Source: Cryptomeria japonica
Lineage: Eukaryota > Streptophyta > Pinopsida > Cupressales > Cupressaceae
NCBI RefSeq assembly: GCF_030272615.1
Contig: NC_081415.1
Location: 190,552,270-190,616,269, forward strand
Length of the DNA stretch: 64,000 nucleotides
Reading direction: 5' to 3'
Part shown: positions 46,589 through 57,097 of the stretch, in pieces
Position numbering within the stretch: the first letter of the stretch is position 1
Layout of the letters: each line of letters opens with the position of its first letter
The notes under the pieces: model-generated
Seen by the model: the letters and a program-made list of their open reading frames with translations, nothing else
What the model was told of the DNA's origin: nothing
Databases searched by the model: none
Made by a program: the position numbers and the translations under genes

Positions 46589-47772
46589 TTTTGGTGAACC
46601 CGACGTGAACATCCTCATTCTGATTATTCATGGTCAGATCTGAAAATTTTGTTTCCTTAATTACATTTCCATGTTTGATCTTTTACAAATTTTAGAGGCT
46701 AATTGCATAAAAACCCTAAAATTTTCTTTTTAGTAATTAAACTTGCGAAATGTTTAATTGTTAATGCTTGTTTCAGATCTACCCTTCTATTGCAAATTGT
46801 CAATTCATATTTGTGCTTTAATTCTGAAAATTAAGTGGTTAAATGTCAAAACCATAATTTTTAAAACCTTCTTGATTCAACCTTTGACTGATAATTTCAC
46901 TGATCAAAACACTTCTAAATCGGCTGTAACTTTGGATTCCGCAATAAAATCACAATATCTTTCATCCCTGAAAATTTGGAAAAAAGTTGCGAGGACCGTG
47001 TGCACCCCGAGTGCCATCGTCCCCGACATTTTTTTCGAAATTTCGGGAGCTAGATCTTACTGTATTTTTCTGCTAAAATCCAGAATTTTGGCTGATTTTA
47101 TCAATTTTAACACCTTCAAAATTAAAGTCAAAGTTGGTCTAGCGATTGCTTGGATTGAGGCTTCTAATCATTCAAAAATTGTTGAAATTGAAATTCATAT
47201 CAAAATTGTGTTTCCTACAGTCCTAAATCTGAAAAGTGTGTTAGCATTCATTCGAAATTTCAGTGCTTTATTCAAATTTTTACAATTTGTGACTTCTGAA
47301 ATTAAGTGTTTAATTGCAACAACCTTGATTTCCACTTTCAAATTCGAATTTTGCATGAAATCGAGTCAACTTCTAAATTTCAAAGCATGCATTGCTTTTT
47401 GTATTCCCTCTAAAATCATAAAATTCAAAATTTCAGTTTCCCTCTCTTCTTCAAAATTCAAATTTTACATTTTTCAACAATCTTGGTAGGGTTCAATTTT
47501 GAGATTGCAACTTTAATTTGGCCTATCTACAGATCGTAAAATCACTCAATTTTTTCAGATTAGCTTTAAAATCATCATAACTTTCATCCCTGAAAATTTC
47601 AAAAAAAGTTGCGAGGACCGTGTGCACTCCGTTCGCCACGGTCCCAGACATTTTTTTCAAAATTTCGGGAGATTGTCCTGATTGCATTTAACAGCTTAAA
47701 TCTAAGAGATTGGCTGATTTTATTGAAATTTGCTACCTCTAAAATTCAAAATCTTCTCTCTCTCTTTAGTGC
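46589..47772 (+). other. PBS and long leader of B2 with repeated hairpin modules
   Basis: TGGTGAACCCGACGTGAAC at 46592-46610, 3 nt after the LTR, is the likely PBS; I cannot assign the tRNA with certainty. Two leader modules (46993-47022 and 47615-47644) repeat the GGACCGTGTGCAC...GTCC element also found in the LTR. The one at 47615 has a perfect 8-bp stem. The ORF at 46758-47489 is low-complexity and not called a gene. Confidence 0.7.
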
Positions 47773-50700
47773 ATGAGTTTTACAACAATAAGCCCTACTT
47801 ACACTATTCCCGTTAGACGAAGCCTTAGAATTAAGTCCTTCCAAGGTGTAATTACCGAGGAGATGGAACCTAATTTGAATGGCCTTTTTAACGAGGACAT
47901 GGGTAATTCCTCTAATCCTCTTAATGATGAAGAAGCTCTCCATGAGGTTTCTGTAGAACAACTTTCAAAATTGGATAACCAATTTGATGATTTTCGACAA
48001 TGGATGTCTCAAGAATACCCCGATAGTCAAGCTCTTTCATTAATTGAGGGTCTAAAACGCATGGTTCAAAGTGATAAGAATGGAATTAATATTTTGCGTG
48101 GTATTGCACACATTGTGGATTCGAATGTGATGCCTATGAAAAGTTGTGCCGAAACCTTAGGTTATACACAACCTCCTACTCAAGTTAATCATTCTATTCC
48201 TTTGACAACTCCTATTGCTAATATGCCTACTTTTACATCAAACATAATGACTACTTCAATACAAGACATTCCTCCTATGATCACCAGTCATGGGGGCAAT
48301 CCTTATTCTTCAATCAACCCTCTTCCTTCATTCAATCCAACTTCTTCATTCATTCCTTCAATGAGTGTTCCTATTATATCTCCGCAAATGAACATGACGC
48401 AAGGGGGCAATTTATTTAACCCTTCCATTCCTCCTTGTAGTGTTCCTCCTTTCCAATCATCTCCTATGACTAACTATCATAGTGTCCCACCACCTTACTC
48501 TCTACCTTCTTTCAATAACATAACACCTCCATCACAATCTAACACATCTAATATGAACTCTTCGACTGAAGCGACCATTAACAATCTTGCACAAACTGTC
48601 TCTTCTTTACAGCAACAAATTGCCTCTATGAATCAATCTAAGTTTAGTGTGCCCACATTTGATGTTGCGAGCCCACTTTCTCTTGACATTGTTCGAGCTA
48701 TCCCCCCTAAACATGTTGAAATTCCACATTTGGAGCTTTATAATGGTAAGGGTGATCCTCTAACACATGTTAAGACCTTTCAAACAATATGTACTGATTT
48801 TGCTTATGACCAAAGGTTGCTTGCAAAACTGTTTGCTAGAACATTAAGAGATAAAGCCCTACAATGGTATTGTTCGTTGCCTTCCTATTCTATTACTTCT
48901 TTTGAACAACTTACAAATGCTTTTATTCAACAATTTCAAAACAATATAAGTCCTAAAGCTACTTTGATTGATTTAATGCATTGTAAACAAGGTGTTAAAG
49001 AAAAAGTGACTGATTTCATTGGTAGATATAAGCATTTGTATGCTCAAATTTCTTTTCTAGTGCCTGACAATGATATTCAAAGAATCTTTATTTCTAATTT
49101 ACAAAAAGATATTAGAGAAAAACTCCTGTTTTCTGAGTTTACTTCTTTCCAACACTTGTGCGCAACTCTTCACAATTATCAACTGACTGTGAGTCAAATG
49201 GAACAAGCAAATCCTATGGCTCCGAGTGATAAGGGTGATAGTAGTCAACAACCATTTGGGAAGTTTAAACCGAACAGAGAGTCCATTAAATTCAATGAAA
49301 ACATCATCAATAACAATGTGAATGCAGCATCAGGTGTGCCTCCTATTTCTAAGTTTTTCAAGAAAGAAAGAAAGTTTACTCCTTTGAATGAATCATTGCA
49401 TAGTATTATGAATAAGTTATTGGAACAAAATGTGCTTACTCTTCCTCCTATAAGGCAAATAGATCCTGCAAAGATTAATTCACCCTATTTTGATAACAAA
49501 TCTTTTTGTCAATTTCATCGTCATCTTGGGCATGATACTGAAAAATGTTTTTCTTTAAAGGGTAAAATTCAAGATTTGATTGATAATAATACTATCTCTG
49601 TTTCTGGTGTGAATGATAAAGGCAATACATCTGTAGATCCTCCTAACAAAAATCTTCAGATTTTTACTGATCCATTGCCTTCTCATACCTCTAATGCGAT
49701 TGATACTAATGACTCCTCTGTCTTACCTGATGATCTTGTGTCCATGACTCTGAATGTGATTAACTTTGTAGAGCAGCAGAAAATCCCTAAAGAACTTTCC
49801 ATCACCTTTGATTCTAGTGAAACTATCAGGGCACCTGATGGTCCTTTATATATAGTTGCAAAAGTCAAGAATACACCTTGCCGTGGAGTGCTTATTGATC
49901 CTTCTTGTATGGTTAATATCATTACTGAAGAATTTCTTTTTACTTTGCAATTGAATCAAGTGATCTATGATGAAACAAATGTGGTTGTGAAACTATTTGA
50001 TACATTTGCTTCTCCTGCAATTGGTTCTATTACATTACCTATTGAGGTCCATAACAAATCCCTTGATGTGGACTTTGCTATTATTCCATCATCCGAACAA
50101 TTTCGTGTGAAGCTAGGCTATCCTTGGCTATCTTCCATGAAAGCTATTGCTTCTCCTATTCACAAGTGTTTGAAATTTCCCCGTAATGGTGAAGTTGTTA
50201 CTGTCAATCATAGTCTCTTTAAACCAGCTGAAAGAACTTCTAGCATTCCTATTGATTATTTTTGGCCTAAACAATTCCAATCTCTTCCTCCACGAAGTGA
50301 TCATCTTTTCAAATCTTATCAAAAGTGGAAAAAAGATATGATCCTATCTCTAAGTGAACCTAGAACACCCAAACTTGACATTCCTATCATTCTTGACAAG
50401 GAAGTTCTTCCTTTGAAAGATAAAACTAATGTCTTTCCTCAAGAAGATTCCCAACCCATCCCTATGAATGTGACTATGCCTATGATTAATAAACTTCCTA
50501 AAAGTAGACCTATCCCTCCTCGTCATGATGGACTTGGTCTCCTACCTAAACCAAATATTCCTCCCTTATATGGAGCAGTTCCACCTCCTTCCTCTTATGG
50601 AGAGAAGAGACCTTCCTCTTCTCCTATTATTCAACCTAAGAGACCACAACCTAAACACCCAAGTGATAAGGATGAGAAAATTCCTCCTCCTCAATCTTCT

Positions 50701-51183
50701 CAACTTCCTACTAAGACTAGACAAAATCGTTCTTCACGTGAACGCCGACGAAAGCATCGTCTTAGAGCTCAAACTTTGCAATCCCCAAAAACACCTTCAA
50801 CCAGTATTATTCCATTTTCTCCTCAGCTGACGATTGAGCCGAAGTCTCCTAAACATAAGATGCATGATGGTCTTGATCCGGTGCGAGTTAAAGATCCTAT
50901 TTTTATTAATCTTGATGATGATATAGATGAAAATGTTACTCCTGTTCATTCTGATAGTGAATATGAATATGTTGATGTTGATAACCATCTATCTAATGAA
51001 TTTTCTAAAGCACTTATCCTAGCTCCTAGACAAGAACACCATGGCTTGGGATATGAACATAGCCCTTGTTTGGATCTTGTGATAGCTCCATCTGCTGTGT
51101 TGGATGTTCCTCCTCTAGCGCGTTTCCTACCTTCCCGAAATATTGATCAGCAAGATCAGGGGGTAGATGACATGCTAGACTAG
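47773..51183 (+). CDS. B2 Gag with aspartic-protease-like domain (intact, 1136 aa)
   Basis: The ATG follows the leader directly. Residues about 130-300 are Pro/Ser/Thr-rich. Residues about 315-480 are a Ty3/Gypsy-type Gag core (ELYNGKGDPLTHVKTF, ALQWYCSLP, YKHLYAQISF). A zinc motif of type C-H-H-C (CQFHRHLGHDTEKC) lies at about 578. Residues about 690-810 resemble a retropepsin (GVLIDPSCMVNIIT ... KLGYPWLSSMKAIAS), but the catalytic D-T/S-G is D-P-S-C. The C-terminus is Pro-rich, then basic (RRKHRLRAQ), then acidic. The domain order resembles Tat-type Gypsy Gag-protease with pol removed. It would form particles and package its own RNA; proteolytic activity is doubtful. Confidence 0.88.
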   Translation: MSFTTISPTYTIPVRRSLRIKSFQGVITEEMEPNLNGLFNEDMGNSSNPLNDEEALHEVSVEQLSKLDNQFDDFRQWMSQEYPDSQALSLIEGLKRMVQSDKNGINILRGIAHIVDSNVMPMKSCAETLGYTQPPTQVNHSIPLTTPIANMPTFTSNIMTTSIQDIPPMITSHGGNPYSSINPLPSFNPTSSFIPSMSVPIISPQMNMTQGGNLFNPSIPPCSVPPFQSSPMTNYHSVPPPYSLPSFNNITPPSQSNTSNMNSSTEATINNLAQTVSSLQQQIASMNQSKFSVPTFDVASPLSLDIVRAIPPKHVEIPHLELYNGKGDPLTHVKTFQTICTDFAYDQRLLAKLFARTLRDKALQWYCSLPSYSITSFEQLTNAFIQQFQNNISPKATLIDLMHCKQGVKEKVTDFIGRYKHLYAQISFLVPDNDIQRIFISNLQKDIREKLLFSEFTSFQHLCATLHNYQLTVSQMEQANPMAPSDKGDSSQQPFGKFKPNRESIKFNENIINNNVNAASGVPPISKFFKKERKFTPLNESLHSIMNKLLEQNVLTLPPIRQIDPAKINSPYFDNKSFCQFHRHLGHDTEKCFSLKGKIQDLIDNNTISVSGVNDKGNTSVDPPNKNLQIFTDPLPSHTSNAIDTNDSSVLPDDLVSMTLNVINFVEQQKIPKELSITFDSSETIRAPDGPLYIVAKVKNTPCRGVLIDPSCMVNIITEEFLFTLQLNQVIYDETNVVVKLFDTFASPAIGSITLPIEVHNKSLDVDFAIIPSSEQFRVKLGYPWLSSMKAIASPIHKCLKFPRNGEVVTVNHSLFKPAERTSSIPIDYFWPKQFQSLPPRSDHLFKSYQKWKKDMILSLSEPRTPKLDIPIILDKEVLPLKDKTNVFPQEDSQPIPMNVTMPMINKLPKSRPIPPRHDGLGLLPKPNIPPLYGAVPPPSSYGEKRPSSSPIIQPKRPQPKHPSDKDEKIPPPQSSQLPTKTRQNRSSRERRRKHRLRAQTLQSPKTPSTSIIPFSPQLTIEPKSPKHKMHDGLDPVRVKDPIFINLDDDIDENVTPVHSDSEYEYVDVDNHLSNEFSKALILAPRQEHHGLGYEHSPCLDLVIAPSAVLDVPPLARFLPSRNIDQQDQGVDDMLD

Positions 51184-51923
51184 TTCATTAGCATAGCAGA
51201 CTCTCTCCTCCTCTCTTTTGTTACTTCTTCTATGTGTTATTCTCATTCTTCTATTTGTTGGCCTTAGTGTTGTCTACTTGAGGATGATGCAAAACATTGA
51301 GATCTCTTTTGGTCTTTCTCATGTTGACTCAAAAGACACATGTGTTCCCTTCTTCTAGGTGACCTTCCTTGATTGGGGAATGAAGAACAATTATGCATAC
51401 ATACATATGATATACATGAATTATCATATAACATACTGACCCCGAGGAAAGTGAAGTCACCTTGTGCTTTGTGTTTTGTGTCTATTATCCTTGGGCTTAT
51501 CTCACACTTGGGGGCTAAATCCTTGTGATAATGTGCTCCTTTCTCATTTCTTATATGTGTCACTACCTTAAAGCAATCACCCCTAGTGAGGCATGTGCGA
51601 TCGCTTTAACGTAGGGGGGCATACATCCCGTTCATATCTTTTCAAGATACTTGAAAATTTCTTGACAAATTGAGCTTTGCCTTTAAAATTTTTGATATCT
51701 TTCTTGCATGACTCATAGTGAGGGAACCTTACTACTGACAGTCATGGTTCTCCCTCGTGATCTTCCCTTTTACTTTGTCAATCGAAGTTGTAAGATCCTT
51801 AGTCCACTGGGGGCTTGGTGTATCTTGCCTCCTTGACGTGGTGAAAGCTTTTTGATGTTGTTTCCTTGTACTTTACCGGAAGTATGAGCGTACGCTTATA
51901 CTCCCACTAAAGTGGGGGCTAAA
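51184..51923 (+). other. 3' untranslated region and PPT of B2
   Basis: This is 740 bp without a supported ORF. The purine-rich AAAGTGGGGGCTAAA at 51909-51923 abuts the 3' LTR and is the likely PPT. A palindromic stretch GAGCGTACGCTTA lies near 51887. Confidence 0.75.
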
Positions 51924-53103
51924 TGTAGCGTCCTAAAATTGTGACACTTGCAATTTCGACCGCATTTGGGTTTTCACGATGGCGATGCAACACAGAACTT
52001 GAATGGAGACCCCGAAACTTGTTCACGACACCAAAAACTGCATTTTTCAGCACCCTGGCATGATCCTCCTTGCACCCTGCTGTCCCTGGAGGTGGGACCA
52101 TGGTGCCCAGCGCCCTGGTCCCTGGCCCTATTTTGGGCCCGGTCTCTTTTGGGGCTTTGGTTCTTTAAGTTTGCAAATTGGAAAATAATGTTTCCTGGTC
52201 GGCCTAAGGTCGGGAAAATCAGTCTATCAACCCTAATTGACAAGTATATAAACTACATTTCCTCTCCCATTTTGGTAGATGGAAAAAAGGTAGAAACGAT
52301 ATTCAAGCATTCAAGCATTCAAGCATTCAAGCATTCCTTCAAGCAATTGAGCATTCTAAGTCTCCATTCAAGGCTAAGTGTTGCATTCAAGACAAGGATT
52401 CAACCATTGAAGAGGAGATCACATACAACATACTACATACATTACACCTTCTCATGTAAGAATACAAACATTCTTACAACAAGGTATCAGTACTTGTTTA
52501 CATTACAAACATTTACATTTACAACATTCTCATTTCTTGGTTAATTCCAAAACTGGGGTTTGACCTAAAGGCAAACCCCTCATCCCTAACCCCCCAATCG
52601 CCCTCTCTTTTCTGTGTGTAGGTTGCAGGTACACGGCTGTAATTGAAGATCTGGAATCCTTGTGCAGAGACGAACAGATCCCCCTTCATTTCGCGGATTT
52701 TTTGGAGGACCGTGTGCACGCCGAGCGCCATCGTCCCTTCAACTTTCGCTCAAATTTGCAGAATAGCACCATCTAGACATTTTACTACTAATTCCAGGTC
52801 CGTAGCTTCATCCCGTATCTCTATCCTTGTTTATAAGCGAATCTTTCCTACTTTACATGCATTCCTAGTTCAATCTTTCTATCTACATTCTTTACAAAAG
52901 AGGGTATCCTTGCTATCTTAACCCTTGAAACTCATTTAGAATCCAATCTTGCATTGTGTGGGATTGGATCTTGTGGGTTTCAACCCCTCTTTTGAATGTA
53001 AAGTCTCCCCTAAGTGAAAACCATCAACCCTAGTGACTCTCCCTTCTCTCTCCTTGGAGTTGGGGAGGGGAGAACGACTAGGGTTCGATTTTTCTGCTTT
53101 ACA
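51924..53103 (+). repeat. 3' LTR of B2 (1180 bp)
   Basis: It starts TGTAGCGTCC and ends CTTTACA, followed by CCAAG. It has one 31-bp GC-rich unit (about 52097), four ATTCAAGC units (about 52301-52335) and a hairpin at 52707-52736. Confidence 0.93.
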
Positions 53104-53108
53104 CCAAG

Positions 53109-54140
53109 TATCATTCCATTTCTACCGAGCAGCAAAGATGACACATCAAGTTGATATACACCAAGTGAAACGTGTTACCAGATTCATTGAACCTAGAAAT
53201 ACATATGGAAATGCGTAACAAGATCAAGGAACACGTAACCGTTATCACATTGGAAATTGCACTTAAAGATTGTGTATGATTTTGAGGTCATCTAACCAAT
53301 GAAATATTTTGCATGGTTATTCATTTGATAAAACATGTTTGTAAGATCGAAGCAATGAATGGATCACCGACATAAGAGATGTATTTATACAACATGGATT
53401 AAGATCAGATATATACATGCAGCATGACATAAAGGAAGATATAGAAATATATGAAACAAGACATGTGAAAGCACTAAGTGTTATGACTATTATAGAGACA
53501 CGGAGATCACCGAGAAGGATTTCAAAGAACAATCAAAGAATAGAGTAAATAGAAGGGTTTACCGAGTTACTATATGGGTTACTGAGGTATGCTATAAGCA
53601 AGGTAATCTTATTCTGAGCACATAGAATCTACTATAACATTCCAAATGTAAAGTTGCAAATATTTGTAATGATTTTATTGTAATATTTTGAAGTTGTAAG
53701 AGAAACCTTTAATAGGGTAAAAGACTCTAATCAAGTCTATAAATTGTAATGCCTCTAACCAGGTGTAGCATTTAGTTTAAGTGTTGTAAAATCCTTTAGC
53801 AAGGTAGATCTAACAGATCTTGATACTCCTAACAGGGTAAGCTATCAGAAATAGCTAAACATGTAGCTCTAACTGAGCAACCTTTATTATTGCAGTAGTG
53901 AAGTTGTGGGTTCCATCCCCACCATAGTTTTTCTCTCTAACTAAGATTTTCTACGTAACCAAAATATATGTGTTATGGAGTGAATCATGTATGATTGTTA
54001 TCTATTTGTTTTAGCTTTATATTATGTTACTGCACTATTCGGTTTATGCATAATAGTAAAGTTATTGTTGAAGAAAAGTTTTGAAGTACTGATTCACCCC
54101 TCCCCTCTCAGAATATTAGCTTTCCATATTGGGCCTAAAA
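53109..54140 (+). repeat. 5' LTR of E1, remaining 1032 bp
   Basis: It matches 60499-61531 and ends GGGCCTAAAA where the 3' LTR has GGGCCTAACA. TATAAATT near 53738 is a possible TATA box (61128 in the 3' LTR). U5 carries the GTGGG/CCCAC hairpin and the C-rich block ending CTCTCAG. Confidence 0.88.
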
Positions 54141-54202
54141 ATTGGTATCAGAGCTTCAATCTTGGAAAAGGGTTTAACTGCGTAAAGAGAAATATCTTAT
54201 CA

Positions 54203-55554
54203 ATGGCAGGGTATAAACAATCTTGGAGGATTGTGTATCTACAAGAAGAGCTGGATCATGCTAATCAAGTGATTGCAAACATGCAAAGGCAAATGAAAAA
54301 ATCTCTAAAATTGAGAAGAAGATTATTTGATGATTTACAGGACTCTCAAGAGTTAGTGGAACAAATTGAGACATCATCTGAGAACCGTATGTCCGAAGAA
54401 ACTGAAGAAGTGATTGGAGTATTGAAAGAAAAGAACAAAGCACTGGCTGATCAACGAAAAGCAATGAAAAGAGAACATGAACATTTCAGCACACAAATGA
54501 CTGAAAATCTTGATGCGTTGAGGACAACCAAGGATAAAGTAAGAGATCTAGAAAGAGAGAAACAACAACTTGAAGCCTTAGTATCTAATAAGAATGATGA
54601 AATCACAAGGTTGACTGGAATTTAACAAAACCTATCAGATCAACTAGGTTATGCACATCATGAAGCAAATCTGAAAGATGGTGAGAATCAAGCATTGAAA
54701 CTTGAGGTATCGAGGTTGACCAATGAACTTGAAATAGAGAAGAAATCCAAAGAAACACTGAAGAAGAGTTATGAAGCATCAAAGATGTTGGATGAGCAAC
54801 TGAATACAAGAAGACCCAACAAAGATGTAGGACTCGATTACAAAGTAAAAGACTCTACCGAGAAGGGAATCCATACTACTGAGAGAGGAGAATCATCAAA
54901 GCAAGCTGGAATCAAGAAGAACATCAAAAGAAAGAAGCCTATTTGCAACTACTATGGAAATCAAGGTCACACTACCAACATGTGCCAAATCAGAAAAGGT
55001 AAGCAACTGAATGTCACTAAGTCCAATGGTTATTGTTACAATTGCAATAAATATGGTCACACATCTAATCAATGTAGGACAAAGTTTGTTAACAATTATC
55101 AGAAGGCAAAATTCAAAGGGTTTTATAAAAACTGTAATAGATATGGACACAGTACTGAGAAGTGTTGGCTTAAGAAAAAGAACTATATGTGGTCTACACA
55201 CCGAGCAAATGCTAGAGGTTACTGAGCTCACATAGATCCTTACTGATAGTATTCTGCAGTACCATGGGGTTACAATACAAGATATGGTGTGAATGTTGTG
55301 GAAGATATGGACATATAAGTGCCAATTGTTTTATAAGGTTTGGAATGAACAACTGAAGATCATGGAGAAATCCTGGTATGGCATGTTTTTATTGTCACAA
55401 AATTGGACACTTGGCTGGAGATTGCAGAGATCAACCTAGAAAAGACACTGAAGAAATAAAAGACAAATTATAGAAGATTTGGAAAAAGAAGGAAAGTGTG
55501 TCAAATGAAGAAAGCACCTTACCTACTGAGTTAGGTGCACCTATTCCAAATTAA
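54203..55554 (+). pseudogene. E1 gag: coiled-coil plus five zinc knuckles (broken)
   Basis: The start MAGYKQSWR is at 54203, after the PBS. About 220 residues are charged and helical, as in N gag, though with little sequence identity. Zinc-knuckle positions are CNYYGNQGHTTNMC (second Cys lost), CYNCNKYGHTSNQC, a degenerate YKNCNRYGHSTEKC, then, after a frame change near 55226, CECCGRYGHISANC and CFYCHKIGHLAGDC. An in-frame stop is at 54623-54625, with others downstream. The likely original stop is 55552-55554. Confidence 0.8.
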
Positions 55555-56110
55555 TCGATAAAGGTATGAAGGGACTGCATTCTCTCAAAGTTAAATCATA
55601 ACAATTCCTATTTTATTATGTACGTAATTCAAAATCTGCATAGTTAAGATGTAGTAGTAAGTTTCAAATTATATCAAGTCTTTTGGAGCACTATACAGGA
55701 AACTTGTCAAGTCAGTGAATACAGGAAACCTATCAAGTCGGTAAATGAAGGAAGTTTGGTTACTCGGTTAAAGCCAAAAAAAAAAAAAGGGAAAGAAAGT
55801 TTAGTGGAACCGAGTGCATTTAATGTTTTAACCTGACCTGCATGGAGCCTGATAAGGTATATTGTGTACTTAAAGCATTTACGCGGTCATTTTTACTTAC
55901 CAAGTTTTTGAGAGAGCAGAGAAAAGTGAATCTAAGGCAATCAAACCTTCTACAAAGAAAAATTCAAGGTATTTACATCAATCTCAATGCATTGTTAAGC
56001 TGGATTACCGATCTTATCAAGTTATTATTATCTGCTAAGTGTGAAGCGTCTGTCATTTGAAAATCCTCAAACCCTAAGGATCTTTTGTTAGTTTTTACCT
56101 AAAATCTACA
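55555..56110 (+). promoter_or_regulatory. gag-ORF2 spacer of E1
   Basis: AAGGTATTTA at 55966-55975 matches the block just before ORF2 in N1-N3, and GCATTTAATG near 55816 resembles the N spacer GCATTAAATG. A TATATT lies near 55859. The 56056-56110 end is the start of a tandem duplication. No gene is present. Confidence 0.4.
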
Positions 56111-57097
56111 AATGGCACCTAAGATCTAAGATCCCATCATTGTTAAGAATGTTGAAAAGCCCTCACTAAAATACTCTTTAACTCCCAAAGTTGCATCTGA
56201 ACCGGATGACAAAACCATATTTTCACTCATCCTGGAAAGAGTGTTATTAGTCAAGGATGTGAGTTTCTTCACCAAATGTCGTGTTGAAGAACTCAGTCAC
56301 GTTGAAATCAAAGACACATATGATGAACTGTGCACCAATGGTAAATTGGATAGCAAGTTTGAGCACATTAAGATCAAGGGATTAACTAAAGCCCTAACCT
56401 ATCCCTGTGTGTTCAAACCCCAGTGGGTCAAGTTTGTTCTGAGTAGAGTTCTTGATGATTTCATGTGGTTAGAAGAGAAACTATTTAAGATTACCAAGGA
56501 AATCATTCATCTGATTACTGGTTACCCTATTTATGATCATGCCTATGCTCAAAAGATGATATCAGAAAAGGAATCTTTTGAAAATCCTCAAACCCTAAGG
56601 ATCTTTTGTTAGTTTTTACCTGAAATCTACAAATGGTACCTAAGATCCAAGATCCCATCGTTGTTAAGAATGTTGAAAAGCCCTCACTAAAATACTCTTT
56701 AACTCCCAAAGTTGCATCTAAACTGGATTACAAAACCGTATTTTCACTCATCTCGGAAAGAGTGTTATTAGTCAAGGATGTGAGATTCTTCACCAAATGT
56801 CATGTTGAAGAACTCAGTCACGTTGAAATCAAAGACACATATGATGAACTGTGCACCAATGGTAAATTGGATAGAAAGTTTGAGCACATTAAGATCAAGG
56901 GATTAACTGAAGCCCTAACCTATCCCCGTGTGTTCAAACCCCAGTGGGTCAAGTTTGTTCTGAGCAGAGTTCATGATGATTTCACGTGGTTAGAAGAGAA
57001 ATTGTTTAAGATTACTAAGGAAATCATTCATCTGATTACCGGTTACCCTATTTATGATCATGCCCAAGCTCAAAAGATGATATCACAAAAGGAATTG
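56056..57097 (+). repeat. Tandem duplication of about 521 bp at the start of E1 ORF2
   Basis: The segment beginning TTTGAAAATCCTCAAACCC at 56056 is repeated from 56577 with small differences. Each copy carries an ORF2 ATG (56111 and 56633) and about 150 codons. The first copy runs out of frame after ENPQTLRIFC. Confidence 0.85.

Larger units (their letters stand above)
45355..53103 (+). mobile_element. B2: complete gag-only Gypsy-type element
   Basis: LTRs at 45355-46588 and 51924-53103 and a perfect target duplication CCAAG define a 7.75-kb element. It has a PBS-like site, a 1.2-kb leader, one intact 1136-codon ORF, a 740-bp 3' untranslated region and a PPT. No RT, RNase H or integrase exists between gag and PPT, as in B1. 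It is therefore non-autonomous by design or by an ancestral deletion. It lies in the 5' LTR of E1. Confidence 0.94.
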
